IMG/VR virus record: IMGVR_UViG_3300042434_000967
Span: 1-46,628 of that record
Reading direction: 5' to 3' (one strand)
Length of the DNA stretch: 46,628 nucleotides
Source: a virus
A program made the translations under genes and the position numbers. The notes beneath the pieces are model-generated. The model was not told the DNA's origin. It did not search any database and was given only the letters and a program-made list of their open reading frames with translations. The first letter of the stretch is position 1. Each line of letters starts with the position of its first letter. Shown piece after piece: positions 29,947 through 37,840 of the stretch.

Positions 29947-31056
29947 TCAAGCGTAGGCGGAGGTGTCGAACGGGGTGTTCACCAGCAGGCGAGCGATAGG
30001 CACTTGCTTGGTGGTGCTGTACACCAGGCTCCAGGAGGCGGTATCGGCCAGGTTGCCGGTGGTGGCAGCGTTGGTCGGGTTGTCGCCAGCCACGTTCCAC
30101 TTGGTACCAGTGATGTGGTAACCGTAGTGGTAGTCGACAGCCAGGATGTCCTGCATCGACAGGATGTTGCGGTCTGCGCCGAGGCGCAGGTCCTGCTGGA
30201 TGCCCTCGGAAACCACACCCGACTTGAAGAGGTACACGGGGTACTTCTTGGCGTGGGTGGAGGTGCCGCCGGTCAGGGCAGTCAGTTGGTCGTCGATGAC
30301 CACGCGGAGACCAGCGAAGGTGGCCACTTCAGCAGCGGTGATGCCCACGCCGCCGCCACCCCAAGTGATGGCGCCGCCGGTGGACAGGGCCGAGGTGCTG
30401 AAAGTCAGCATCCCCACCTGTTGCAGGTAGTAAGCCACGTTGGAGTGCATGGCGATCGAGTCCAGCTCGTCACCGCGCTCACCCAGCAGAGCCTTGGTGC
30501 CAACCACGTTGGCCACGTTCAGGAAGTTGGCCTCGGTCATGGAACCGGGGACACCAGCGAACGATTTGTTGCTCTGGTTGGGGCCGAGGACGCCAGCGCC
30601 GCTGATTCCGCCAAACAGGCCCAGCAGTTGGGCTGCCAAGGTGGCGGTCTTCAGCTTGTTGATGGCGGCAGACAGCTGGTTGCGGACGTGGGCCAGGGGG
30701 TCGGCGCCAGAGCCCAGTTTGCTGAGGTCGTCAGCGGCGTAGGCGAAACCACGGTGCAGAATCGTCATGATCTGCTCGTCGGCAGTGACGTTCTGGGCGG
30801 TCAGATAACCCAGGCCACCGTTCCAGCTGGAGGTGGAGAGGATCTGGGTCTCGGTGGGGGCGATGGGGTCGAAGAAAGGCACGCGCACGCGGGTGCCGCC
30901 AGCACGGGCATCAAGGGCAGCGTTGCGCTGGATGATGCCGCTCTGGACCCACTTCGATTGCTCGAAGATGCCCTCAGCGGTGTACTGAAGAAACTCGGGA
31001 CGAGTTACAAGGTTCGAGAGAAAAGTTCCCCCGAAGTTGCTGTTAGAAGCAGACAT
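29947..31056 (-). CDS. Major capsid protein, 369 aa
   Basis: The protein lies directly after the scaffold gene, is followed by a strong terminator and has the look of a major coat protein: FLSNLVTRPEFLQYTAEGIF, RAGGTRVRVPFFDPIAPTET, GYLTAQNVTADEQIMTILHR, then an alpha-helical spine (SAAINKLKTATLAAQLLGLF), IAMHSNVAYYLQQVGMLTF and VVIDDQLTALTGG toward the end. These elements (R-V-P-F, Q-I-x-T-x-x-R-G-x-A-x-A, I-x-M-H-S-x-V, V-I-V-D-D) agree with HK97-fold coat proteins of the P2/E217-like or coat type. Codon use and G+C are high, as for highly expressed genes. TGGAG stands eight bases before ATG. Confidence 0.88.
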   Translation of the reverse strand: MSASNSNFGGTFLSNLVTRPEFLQYTAEGIFEQSKWVQSGIIQRNAALDARAGGTRVRVPFFDPIAPTETQILSTSSWNGGLGYLTAQNVTADEQIMTILHRGFAYAADDLSKLGSGADPLAHVRNQLSAAINKLKTATLAAQLLGLFGGISGAGVLGPNQSNKSFAGVPGSMTEANFLNVANVVGTKALLGERGDELDSIAMHSNVAYYLQQVGMLTFSTSALSTGGAITWGGGGVGITAAEVATFAGLRVVIDDQLTALTGGTSTHAKKYPVYLFKSGVVSEGIQQDLRLGADRNILSMQDILAVDYHYGYHITGTKWNVAGDNPTNAATTGNLADTASWSLVYSTTKQVPIARLLVNTPFDTSAYA

Positions 31057-31103
31057 TGGGTAGCTCCAGTGGAGTCAAGGTTGGGGAGGTTGCCCCACAG
31101 GGG

Positions 31104-31811
31104 CTAGAGGCCGGCTTCGGCTTTCAACAACCGGGCTTTGTCGGGGTCGCTGGCAAGCATCATCATTTGCTGAGTGACGTTCCAGCTGTCCTTAGACCAG
31201 GGGTTGGCTTGGCCGGGGAGGGCTGTATTGCGGGCACTACCCGTAACACCCATGCCGGCACGGTTCGTAGCTGCAAAGTGGTGCTCGTAACCGCTGCCGG
31301 GGTTTTTTAAGTTGGCGATGTACTCACCAACTGGAACTTCCACGCCGCCGACAACAGCCACAGGCTGTCCTTCTTTAGCGCGTAGGTTCTCCTGAAGTAA
31401 ACGATACAGCTGATCGGGTGCCAGTGCACCAGCTTGAGAAAGTTGTGCAATAGCGGCTGACTTCACTTGTTCTTGTGTGAATCCTTGGCGAATTTGTTCC
31501 ACTTCGGATTCTTTTGCGGCGAGCTGCTGTTTAAGCTCGGCGACCGTCTCTTGGGCTTGTTCCCAGAGAGTTTTGAATTCGCCGGATTCGGCCAATTTGG
31601 CGGTTTTGGCGGATTCTTGGGCTACACGTAGTTCGTCTAGCTGTTTCTGGAGGTTTTCGCGGTTTTCGCGGTCTTTGCGGCGCTCGGCAATCAACTCTTG
31701 GTTTTTCGCACGAAGTGCTTCGAGTTGGGTGGCCAGATCGGAGCTTTCAGCCACAGGCTGAGGGGCAACAGCCTCCACAGGAGTTACTGGTGCTTGCTGT
31801 TCTTCAGGCAC
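31104..31811 (-). CDS. Capsid scaffolding protein, 235 aa
   Basis: Residues about 25-130 are a long, highly charged coiled coil (QLEALRAKNQELIAERRKDR, NLQKQLDELRVAQESAKTA, ELKQQLAAKESEVEQIRQGF). The remainder is less charged and has GYEHHFAATNRAGMGVTGSA and an end with KARLLKAEAGL. Coiled-coil proteins between portal and coat genes are scaffolds or capsid-assembly proteins that guide the shell and leave before packaging. No protease motif is seen. An ATG at 31811 is preceded by a possible -10 (CTATAA on the - strand near 31834). Confidence 0.78.
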   Translation of the reverse strand: MPEEQQAPVTPVEAVAPQPVAESSDLATQLEALRAKNQELIAERRKDRENRENLQKQLDELRVAQESAKTAKLAESGEFKTLWEQAQETVAELKQQLAAKESEVEQIRQGFTQEQVKSAAIAQLSQAGALAPDQLYRLLQENLRAKEGQPVAVVGGVEVPVGEYIANLKNPGSGYEHHFAATNRAGMGVTGSARNTALPGQANPWSKDSWNVTQQMMMLASDPDKARLLKAEAGL

Positions 31812-31846
31812 AGTTATGTGTTACTTGGACACTTATAGGTTAGCAG

Positions 31847-33286
31847 TTAAGAATCGAGTTCCTCTTCGCGCTGCTCCATGTCCTCGTCGCCGGTGTTCTC
31901 TGCGGCTTCTGGCAGTGCCAGTGCGTTTGTGGTGGAGGCTTCCAGTTCGTCTTCGATGTTGATGTTGTCGGGCAGGACTTCGCCGCGACGCAGCACTTCC
32001 AGCAGCATGGCGTCGCTGATTTTACCCATCTGGTTCAGTTGGGCCAGTACGGAGACGTCTTGGCCGATCAGGCGGTAGTAGTCGAAGTCGCGGTCAATCG
32101 TGATTTCGGGTGGTTCCATGCCCACGTACTGGGCCGCGAAGGCGAAGGCTTGGTTGAGGGCGCTTTCCAGTTCTTGGCTGATGATCGAAAGGACGCTGTT
32201 GCTTTGGGCTTGGTCGATGCGCTTGGCCTCGGCAGATTCAGCGACGAATTTTTGGCCGAAGAGTTTGGTCACGCCAAGCGTGGACATTTGGGATGCCAGC
32301 GATTCCAGTTCGGCCATTTGCGCGTCGAAGCTGGTGGCGTCGGCTTGGACGTAGTACGCCTTGTTGCCTGGTTGCATGGCAATGGCGTAGTTGACGCCCA
32401 TCGTTGCGGAACCAGTTGTGTCATCCCAGCCCTCTAGGACGAGGGTGGGCATGGCGGCGATGTGGAGGGCGTGGATAAGGTCCGCTTGTCGTTGGTAGTG
32501 CGTGATATTGATGTTGGCAATGTCCAGCAGTGGGGGCTGGGATACCAGCAGGCCACGGCGGTTGCTGTAGATCGGGACCAGCGGGATTTCGTCGAGGCTG
32601 TAGCCGCCCGTGGCGGTGAATTCCACCAGTTCTTGGCCGAGGGTGTACAGGTCGTAGCGGCCTGGGTAGATGACGCGCATCTCCTCGACTTGTTCTTCGC
32701 CGAATTCGTTGAGGGGGCGGACGTCGTAGTCGTGGATGCGGACTTGCAGTAGGCGGTTGGTGCCGGGTTCCTTGCGCCAGCCCCAGATCTGGGGGGCGTC
32801 GACATGGACGAAGTACGGGCGGCGGCCCATGGCGCGTTCTTCGGCCAAGTTGCGGGCTTCCGTCGCTGCTGGGTAGTCCACCAAAATTGCGCTGTGGCCG
32901 TAGGTAAGGCTGCTTACCAACGCGCGGCGGGCGTATTCGTTGATGTTCGAGCCGAGGCCGTCGATGTTTTGTGCCAGCTCCAGCCAGTAGGGGTCGCCCT
33001 CGATGTGGATGGGTTTGCGGAGGATGGCGCCGGCGGCGGTCTCGATTAAGCGGCTGGTGTAGGGGCTGAGGACGCTGCGGTCGACGCGGGTTTGGTATGC
33101 GTCGTCGTCTTCACGCGGTTCCTGAGGGAGATAAGTCTCGCTCATGTCCCGCAAGTAGTTCGTGCCGTTGGTAACGGCAGCCATTACGCTCCAGTCCGGC
33201 ATCATGCCGATGACTTCTAGGCTGCGGACGAACGGCGATTCGCTGACTACAGCTCCAGTTGGGGGGACGTTGGCGCTGTAGACCAC
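31847..33286 (-). CDS. Portal protein (DUF4055 type), 479 aa
   Basis: The dodecameric portal is the DNA channel at the head vertex and binds the terminase. The layout fits DUF4055: YLPQEPREDDDAYQTRVDRS, YTSRLIETAAGAILRKPIHI, NINEYARRALVSSLTYGHSA with ILVDYP, and YFVHVDAPQIWGWRKEPGTN. The clip and stem region is followed by GLLVSQPPLLDIANINITHY and a long crown helix (SVLSIISQELESALNQAFAF). The end is acidic. Start is GTG at 33286 with TAGGAG ten bases before it. It is encoded upstream of the scaffold as usual. Confidence 0.82.
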   Translation of the reverse strand: MVYSANVPPTGAVVSESPFVRSLEVIGMMPDWSVMAAVTNGTNYLRDMSETYLPQEPREDDDAYQTRVDRSVLSPYTSRLIETAAGAILRKPIHIEGDPYWLELAQNIDGLGSNINEYARRALVSSLTYGHSAILVDYPAATEARNLAEERAMGRRPYFVHVDAPQIWGWRKEPGTNRLLQVRIHDYDVRPLNEFGEEQVEEMRVIYPGRYDLYTLGQELVEFTATGGYSLDEIPLVPIYSNRRGLLVSQPPLLDIANINITHYQRQADLIHALHIAAMPTLVLEGWDDTTGSATMGVNYAIAMQPGNKAYYVQADATSFDAQMAELESLASQMSTLGVTKLFGQKFVAESAEAKRIDQAQSNSVLSIISQELESALNQAFAFAAQYVGMEPPEITIDRDFDYYRLIGQDVSVLAQLNQMGKISDAMLLEVLRRGEVLPDNINIEDELEASTTNALALPEAAENTGDEDMEQREEELDS

Positions 33287-33318
33287 GGCTAGGCTCCTAC
33301 TTTGTACTTATTTTGGCA

Positions 33319-33516
33319 TCAATCATCGTCGTCTTCCTCGTCGTCGGGGTCGGTGATAGGCACCAGTACTTCGACGCCTTGGGCCAGCATGGTGACAAAA
33401 CCGCCGAGGATTTCGGGGTTTTGGGGTGATTTGAAGACGAATGTGGCGTGGGTGAGGCCGTCTTCAGCATCGATTTCGATGTGAATACAGCCTCCGTTCA
33501 CTGTTTGGATGGCCAT
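33319..33516 (-). CDS. Small acidic protein, 65 aa
   Basis: Not recognised. The main part is two or three beta strands (QTVNGGCIHIEIDAEDG, LTHATFVFKSPQNPEIL, VEVLVPITD), and the C-terminal ten residues are almost all Asp and Glu (DPDDEEDDDD). It lies between portal and a virion protein and shares a base with the latter gene's stop, which suggests co-translation. An acidic tail like this might mimic DNA or interact with the portal, but that is speculation. Confidence 0.6.
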   Translation of the reverse strand: MAIQTVNGGCIHIEIDAEDGLTHATFVFKSPQNPEILGGFVTMLAQGVEVLVPITDPDDEEDDDD

Positions 33517-34775
33517 TAGCGGCTGATTTCCTCCCAGTCCATTGATGCGTGTACGTTAGACGTAGACACACTTGCTGTAACAACAAGACTTAGTTCGTAA
33601 GGGGTTGCAGTAAGGCCGTCGCGTTCCAGCTGGAATTTGAATAGGGCCTCTTTGAGGATGTCTACGGATGCCGTGCTTTGGTTGGTGGAACTGAAATAGC
33701 CTTGGGCTAGGACACGGCCTCCGGTTGTTGCTGTTCCAGTGAGGTTGTATTCGACGCTGGATTCAGTTCCGGCGCTTGTCCAGGTGCCGCCGGTAGTTGT
33801 GCCGGATGCAATTACTCGCCAGTTGTAGTTGGCGTTGGCTGTGGCGCCAAGAATAGATAAAGCGGTAAGGATAACGATTGCATCTAGTGCGGCTGCCTTA
33901 AGGCGTAAGGAAATAACCGGGTAGTAAGTGCCAGCAGTAGTTAGAGCGTAAGGAGCAGTAATTGCGGTTGCGATAGCTTGTTGGAGGCCGCGAAGTTCGT
34001 AACCGCCTTCAGAAAGTACAGTCGAGCAAACCTGTTTGAGGGTGCTGACGCTGGCGGTGGCTGCGGTATTTGTGATTTCGTAACGGAGGGGAAGGGAGGC
34101 AGTTGTGATGTAGGTGGAGGTGATGATGTTGGCGTGGTGGAAAGAGTGGCAGTGGATGAATTTGCCGTTGATGATGAAACCCATGCGGACTGTGCCAAGG
34201 CCCAGCCACTCAATGTCCATCCACAGAATTTGGGATTTGGTCAGGTCGAGGGTGAGGTTGGAGGGGCCGGTGCCGTTTAGGGGGTCGGTGTTCCAGTCGG
34301 ATTGGGCGACGCGGGTTTCGACTAGGGAGCCGGTGGAAGAGCTGCGTTCGACGAAGGAAAGGGTGGTGTTGGCAAGTTCAAGGTACATGCCGTTGGCGGC
34401 GCCGTAGTAGCCGACGCGCTGGCGGAGGCCGGTTTTGGCGGGGTTCAACGTAAAAGTGGACATCACCAGCAGGGATTTACCTGGCTGGTACGAGCAGCAT
34501 TTGGTGGTTTCGCGAATGACCTCGGAGCCGGAACTGGTGGTTACAGCGAGGTTGACGAGGCCGGCGTTGGCGTCAAACGTAGATGTTCCGCCCGTGGCGG
34601 TAGAGGTGGCCCAAAGTCCGTTGTCGTGGTAACGGTGACTGGAGTCGAAAAGAGTGAGGGGGTTGGATGTACGAACGCGGCCGAAGGCGTCGGTGGCTCC
34701 AGCAGAGGCTGCGCCGCCTGCGGAGGTGCCGAAGGGGTAGGGAGTGGTGACGGAGCTGGTGTGACGTAGGTACAT
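33516..34775 (-). CDS. Probable virion structural protein, 419 aa
   Basis: I start at ATG 34775 (MYLRHTSSVTTPYPFGTSAG); the longer frame is unsupported. The N terminus is followed by DAFGRVRTSNPLTLFDSSHR, VTTSSGSEVIRETTKCCSYQ with PGKSLLVMSTFTLNPAK, RQRVGYYGAANGMYLELANT, and a C-terminal beta region (VLAQGYFSSTNQSTASVDIL). The phrase F-G-R-x-R-x-S-x-P-x-x-L-F-D is known to me from virion-associated proteins of unrelated phages that hold beta-sandwich domains. It may be a head decoration or fibre-like protein, unusual in lying between portal and terminase genes. The function is uncertain. Confidence 0.6.
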   Translation of the reverse strand: MYLRHTSSVTTPYPFGTSAGGAASAGATDAFGRVRTSNPLTLFDSSHRYHDNGLWATSTATGGTSTFDANAGLVNLAVTTSSGSEVIRETTKCCSYQPGKSLLVMSTFTLNPAKTGLRQRVGYYGAANGMYLELANTTLSFVERSSSTGSLVETRVAQSDWNTDPLNGTGPSNLTLDLTKSQILWMDIEWLGLGTVRMGFIINGKFIHCHSFHHANIITSTYITTASLPLRYEITNTAATASVSTLKQVCSTVLSEGGYELRGLQQAIATAITAPYALTTAGTYYPVISLRLKAAALDAIVILTALSILGATANANYNWRVIASGTTTGGTWTSAGTESSVEYNLTGTATTGGRVLAQGYFSSTNQSTASVDILKEALFKFQLERDGLTATPYELSLVVTASVSTSNVHASMDWEEISR

Positions 34776-34803
34776 CGGCGGCCTCGGTATAAAGAAAATG
34801 AGG

Positions 34804-34959
34804 CTATTTCTTGGGTTTTTTGGCGGTTTTGGCGGCTGCTTTGAAGGCAGCAGCGGTCGGGGCACCTTTTGTGCCAGGCTTGCGCATTTTTTCGCCGCTG
34901 CCGGCTGCAATGCGCTTGCGTTTTGCAGCGATATTGCTGTAAAGGCCGCGTTTTGCCAT
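34804..34959 (-). CDS. Very small basic protein, 51 aa
   Basis: The peptide MAKRGLYSNIAAKRKRIAAG, then SGEKMRKPGTKGAPTAAAFK and a Lys/Ala-rich end, is a pattern that I recognise from numerous phage genomes (MAKRGLY-NI-AKRKRI--GSGEKMRKPG). Its function is unknown; the high charge suggests binding to DNA or RNA. Its start codon overlaps the stop of the preceding gene (TAATG at 34957-34961). Confidence 0.8.
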   Translation of the reverse strand: MAKRGLYSNIAAKRKRIAAGSGEKMRKPGTKGAPTAAAFKAAAKTAKKPKK

Positions 34960-35129
34960 TACTTTTTCCTCTTTTTGCGGGTCATGCCCCCCTCGGACAT
35001 GGCGATGGCGATCGCCTGCTTGCGGCTGGTTACTTTTGCGCCCGAGCTGGACTTCAGTGCGCCAGATTTATACTCTGACATCACTTTTTCGACCTTCTTT
35101 TGGCCTTTGGTGGGCTTTTTTGCCGCCAT
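34959..35129 (-). CDS. DUF6496-like small basic protein, 56 aa
   Basis: I choose the ATG at 35129, giving MAAKKPTKGQKKVEKVMSEY and then KSGALKSSSGAKVTSRKQAI with AIAMSEGGM. The motif K-V-M-x-E-x-K-x-G-x-L-K-S-x-S-G-x-K-V-x-S-R-K-Q-A-I-A-I-A-x-S-E is the DUF6496 signature. These tiny proteins occur in many phages and bacteria; their job is unknown, and the positive charge suggests nucleic acid binding. It lies between the terminase gene and another small basic protein. Confidence 0.85.
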   Translation of the reverse strand: MAAKKPTKGQKKVEKVMSEYKSGALKSSSGAKVTSRKQAIAIAMSEGGMTRKKRKK

Positions 35130-35148
35130 TTTGTGCCAGCGAGGGGTG

Positions 35149-36399
35149 TTACCACACACGATAGGACGTTTTGCCGAGACTCTCGGGCTTGGCCAAGTTG
35201 AAGGTCTGTAGGCATAGATAACCGAGCGCGTCAAAAGCGTGGTCCACACCAAGGTTTTTGTTGGGTAAGCCCGTTCCAGGGGAATAGGTCAGGGTGCGGA
35301 GTGATTTGATTAGTTCTTTGCACTTGGGGTGGATGAAGAGGCGGCGGGTTCCAGTTGCATCGAGGAGGGCGGTGTTGACGCAGGTGATCTTGTCGCGGAT
35401 TTTCCAAGGGTTGCGGGGGCTAGAGACTGTGAAGCCGCTTTTGCGGAGGATGTTGTGGTCGGTGGCGCCGACGCCGCTTGTTTTGCGGGCGCCACCTGTG
35501 GGGTCGGGGCAGGCGATAATCCGGCGCTCCACGCCGTAGCGGGATTGGATTTCTTCGCAGAGGTCCCAGGTGGTGGCGCCGCCGGTCATGATGATTTCAT
35601 CGAAGACCCAGAGCACGTCTCCTTTTTTCACCGCGCAGACCGCGCTCATTGGGTCCACGTTGAAGTCCACTCCAAGCAGGAGGGGTAGGACTGGTAGGTC
35701 TTGGACTTGTTTGTCGATGTTGTCGTCCGAGAAGCTGATGGCGACGAGGCCGCTGAGGTTTTCGAAGCTGGCTTCGAATTCCTGGCGGAAAGTGCGGGGA
35801 TCCAGTTGGGAGCGGGCGGCTTCGATTTCCTCTGGTGGAACGTTGTCGCCGTCGATTGTGGTGAATTGCCAGCGTTGCCAGTCCTTGTCGCCTTCCTCGC
35901 AATAACACCAGAGGTCGTAGAACCAGCTGGCGGTGCCGTCCGGGGTGGAGATGAAGAGTGCCCAGCCTTGTTTGTCCGCGAGGGCCGGGCGGATCACCTC
36001 GAACCAGACCTCGGCGTCCATGAAGGCGGCTTCGTCGAGCACCACGCCAGCCAAGCTGCGGCCTCGTAGGGCCATTGCGTTTTCAGTGCCCTTCAGTTCG
36101 ATCGTTGAGCCGTTCACCAGCTCGATCTTGAGGTCCGTTTCGTTCTTGCTCTTGATCCAGGCTTTCGGGACGAGGCGTTTTAGGACTTTCCAGGCAATGT
36201 CTTTCGCCATCCGGTATGTAGGGGCGGCATAAAAAAAGGTTTCGCCCGGCCTTTCGATCGCCCCACGCAATAACTCGATACATGACAGGTAACTTTTGCC
36301 GAATCTTCGGCCGGCTACCAGCACTCTGAAGCGTTTTCGGCTGGAAAATACCTCGCCTTGGGCGTAGCGAAGGGTAAGGGCTCCAGCAGAATCGGGCAT
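35149..36399 (-). CDS. terL: Terminase large subunit, 416 aa
   Basis: The DNA packaging motor. The ATPase part has Walker A VAGRRFGKSYLS (about residues 28-39), an adenine-binding motif near AAPTYRMAKDIAW, Walker B GVVLDEAAF (about 117-125) and the coupling motif FISTPDG. The nuclease part has GVDFNVDPMS, IACPDPTGGARKTSG and the end GVDHAFDALGYLCLQ with the usual Asp residues. It corresponds to the Terminase_6 type. Length is slightly below average (420-550), but all motifs are present. It acts at the portal with the small subunit encoded at 37302. Confidence 0.95.
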   Translation of the reverse strand: MPDSAGALTLRYAQGEVFSSRKRFRVLVAGRRFGKSYLSCIELLRGAIERPGETFFYAAPTYRMAKDIAWKVLKRLVPKAWIKSKNETDLKIELVNGSTIELKGTENAMALRGRSLAGVVLDEAAFMDAEVWFEVIRPALADKQGWALFISTPDGTASWFYDLWCYCEEGDKDWQRWQFTTIDGDNVPPEEIEAARSQLDPRTFRQEFEASFENLSGLVAISFSDDNIDKQVQDLPVLPLLLGVDFNVDPMSAVCAVKKGDVLWVFDEIIMTGGATTWDLCEEIQSRYGVERRIIACPDPTGGARKTSGVGATDHNILRKSGFTVSSPRNPWKIRDKITCVNTALLDATGTRRLFIHPKCKELIKSLRTLTYSPGTGLPNKNLGVDHAFDALGYLCLQTFNLAKPESLGKTSYRVW

Positions 36400-36421
36400 T
36401 TTTTGGGGTATGGGTACCTTC

Positions 36422-36465
36422 TAGGGTAGTACAGGAATTGAACCCCTGCCCCCGGTGTAGTACAG
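36422..36465 (-). promoter_or_regulatory. Promoter-like repeats before the terminase gene
   Basis: On the - strand TGTACTACCCTA (36433-36422) agrees with TGTGCWACAMTA at 10 of 12 positions and ends 23 bases before the TerL ATG. A second copy, TGTACTACACCG (36464-36453), stands 31 bases further upstream. The units form the exact direct repeat GTAGTACAG on the + strand (36426-36434, 36457-36465). The rest of the gap 36400-36614 contains no gene that I trust. Confidence 0.4.
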
Positions 36466-36614
36466 AAGAAGAAATTGAGGATATGTCAGTAGGTTCCCTG
36501 GGTGGCGTTCCGCCGCAGGCAGCGCCAAACCCTGCCCCTGGTGCACGTGTACTACAGCCGCGAGAGACCCCTAGCGGGCCTGGGAAGGCCGATCTGCTAG
36601 GGGTCGCTACTGTG

Positions 36615-36965
36615 TCACATAGCAGCGGCCAGACGACGCCTGACGGTCGTACGGGACACGCCTAGGCGCTCCGCAATGGCCCGTTGGGTCAGGCCCTGCG
36701 CGCGCAGGCTGTGCACGTCGTCGACTAGTACAACTGTCTTAGTCTCGGCGATGATCTCGGCTAGTGGTTCGGGTGTACTGGTGGCCGGACGGGTCGGCCA
36801 GCGCTGCGCCAGCCAGTCGTTAGTACGGTGTACTAGTCGACCTAGTCGGTAGCCCAGCCAGTAGGTATGCACTATTGCAGCCAGCACTAGGGCGACGGCT
36901 GGGGCGATAGTGCGGGCGTACTGTTCAAGCCTGGTGGCGACTTGTTCGGTGGTTGGGTAGTTCAC
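36615..36965 (-). CDS. Membrane-anchored helix-turn-helix protein, 116 aa
   Basis: I start at GTG 36965, preceded by AAGGAAAC; the longer frame from 37022 would include the leader. Residues 5-20 form a short helix, then a clear membrane segment follows (TIAPAVALVLAAIVHTYWLG, about 20-39). A proline-rich linker (RWPTRPATSTPEPL) leads to a C-terminal HTH of the resolvase/Hin type (DDVHSLRAQGLTQRAIAERL, then GVSRTTVRRRLAAA). The combination of a membrane anchor and a DNA-binding domain is unusual in a phage. It could tether phage DNA or sense the membrane; neither is proved. A terminator and a promoter-like 12-mer precede it. Confidence 0.7.
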   Translation of the reverse strand: MNYPTTEQVATRLEQYARTIAPAVALVLAAIVHTYWLGYRLGRLVHRTNDWLAQRWPTRPATSTPEPLAEIIAETKTVVLVDDVHSLRAQGLTQRAIAERLGVSRTTVRRRLAAAM

Positions 36966-37021
36966 TTGTTTCCTTGGTGTGGGTAGGTGGCGTGGGGCGT
37001 CCGCTGCTGCCCTCACACCCA

Positions 37022-37033
37022 TAGTGTAGCACA
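37022..37033 (-). promoter_or_regulatory. Promoter-like 12-mer before the membrane HTH gene
   Basis: TGTGCTACACTA on the - strand is an exact fit to the TGTGCWACAMTA motif: TG, one base, then TACACT as an extended -10. It follows directly after the terminator at 37033-37059 and lies 57 bases before the GTG at 36965. Confidence 0.55.
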
Positions 37034-37059
37034 GAAAAGCCGGGGTAGTGAGCCCCGGC
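37033..37059 (-). terminator. Intrinsic terminator after the small secreted-protein gene
   Basis: On the - strand GCCGGGG (37059-37053) pairs with CCCCGGC (37045-37039) around a 7-base loop, followed by TTTTC (37038-37034). It separates the gene at 37103 from the membrane HTH gene. Confidence 0.75.
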
Positions 37060-37102
37060 CGATGTTGTAATACTCTGTAACATTACAAGATGTTACAGCC
37101 CG

Positions 37103-37249
37103 CTAGCGGCCAAGCACCAGCAGACGACACTCAGCCGCCGAACGTCCGCCAGACTCGCACTGTGCCAAGCGGTTTGAGTTGTCAGCGCCCATAGCGAGCA
37201 CCGCGCAAGCGGTGAGCACAGCGGCCAGGGTCAGGATGCGGGAAGACAT
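37103..37249 (-). CDS. Small exported protein with a cysteine pair, 48 aa
   Basis: The product starts with a typical signal peptide (MSSRILTLAAVLTACAVLAM, with cleavage likely after MGA), which leaves a mature peptide of about 26 residues with NRLAQCESGGRSAAECRLLV, hence two cysteines that can form a disulphide. I recall similar C-E-x-G-R-x-x-x-E-C-R-L-x-V-L-G-R endings in picocyanobacterial proteins, without function. For a phage it is unusual to export such a small disulphide peptide. It might change the host envelope or block superinfection; this is a guess. Confidence 0.65.
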   Translation of the reverse strand: MSSRILTLAAVLTACAVLAMGADNSNRLAQCESGGRSAAECRLLVLGR

Positions 37250-37274
37250 AGGGAAGCGTGGTGAGCTTGCACCC

Positions 37275-37286
37275 CATTGTTGCACA
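37275..37286 (-). promoter_or_regulatory. Promoter-like 12-mer before the small exported protein
   Basis: TGTGCAACAATG on the - strand matches TGTGCWACAMTA at 11 of 12 positions. The -10 would be AACAAT. It ends 26 bases before the ATG at 37249 and begins after the end of the TerS gene. Confidence 0.5.
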
Positions 37287-37301
37287 CTATGGGCCGTTTG
37301 C

Positions 37302-37787
37302 CTAGCCTTGCCGCTTGTCTTCCACTGTGATGTTCAGCGTGGGTGCAGCGGCTGCCTGTTGCTCTGGTGCTGCCTCTCCAATGACCGCTCCCATATCTTT
37401 GAGCAGCATCGCCACAGTCTGCAACTGACCCTTCCTAAGGGCTTTTTGAACCGTAGCTAGGCGCAGTGCCTGGATTTGGTTAAGTAGATTCTCACGGGTC
37501 TCAATTTGCTCCGTCTTGAGAATCTGCATAGCGGCTGAATAATCCCGCCCTGCTGTAACCTCAGACACTGAAAAGCGATCTATCACTTTTTGCAGGACCT
37601 GCCGCCTAGTGCCGCCCTCCAACATCGCCGCATAGGCAAAGTTCATCCGTTCATCCATCCGCACCGATGAGCCTTTACCACCACGCCAGCGCTTAGTGGG
37701 ATCGTTAGCGACCGTTAGCGACTCTTTTTGTACACTTTCCGCCGATACTTCCGGCGCTTCGTTGATAGCTTCCGGATTGTCGGACAT
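37302..37787 (-). CDS. terS: Probable terminase small subunit, 161 aa
   Basis: The protein would recognise the packaging site and hand the DNA to TerL. Residues about 35-95 show a positively charged region (TKRWRGGKGSSVRMDERMNF) and an HTH-like part (GGTRRQVLQKVIDRFSVSEV, TAGRDYSAAMQIL), followed by a long helix for oligomerisation (RENLLNQIQALRLATVQKAL, RKGQLQTVAMLLKDMGAVIG). The end (APTLNITVEDKRQG) is the usual portal- or TerL-interacting tail seen in many TerS proteins. It precedes TerL by 0.9 kb instead of being adjacent, because two unrelated small genes lie between them. Assignment by layout, not by a unique motif. Confidence 0.75.
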   Translation of the reverse strand: MSDNPEAINEAPEVSAESVQKESLTVANDPTKRWRGGKGSSVRMDERMNFAYAAMLEGGTRRQVLQKVIDRFSVSEVTAGRDYSAAMQILKTEQIETRENLLNQIQALRLATVQKALRKGQLQTVAMLLKDMGAVIGEAAPEQQAAAAPTLNITVEDKRQG

Positions 37788-37840
37788 TGTTAGATTCCCT
37801 GGCCATTTGCTTCAATACTAGCGCCACCACTGCGGCACAA

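Noticed and set aside
30004-31107. 367-codon + strand frame opposite the major capsid gene
   Set aside because: Rich in Gly, Val and His without domain structure; it is the mirror of a high-G+C, codon-biased gene that is clearly real on the - strand.
22722-35015. HIP1 octamer GCGATCGC
   Set aside because: Noticed only at about 22722 and 35007; too few to indicate the high density known from many cyanobacteria, so nothing can be concluded about the host from it.
36421-36465. Possible inverse tRNA end (GGAATTGAACCCCTGCC)
   Set aside because: It looks like a T arm on the - strand, but the stem lacks a base and no matching acceptor 5' strand, D arm or anticodon arm is found.
36438-36665. Open frame of 75 codons on the + strand before the terminase gene
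   Set aside because: It starts with TTG, overlaps the 3' end of the membrane HTH gene on the other strand, contains promoter-like repeats and has a composition unlike a folded protein.
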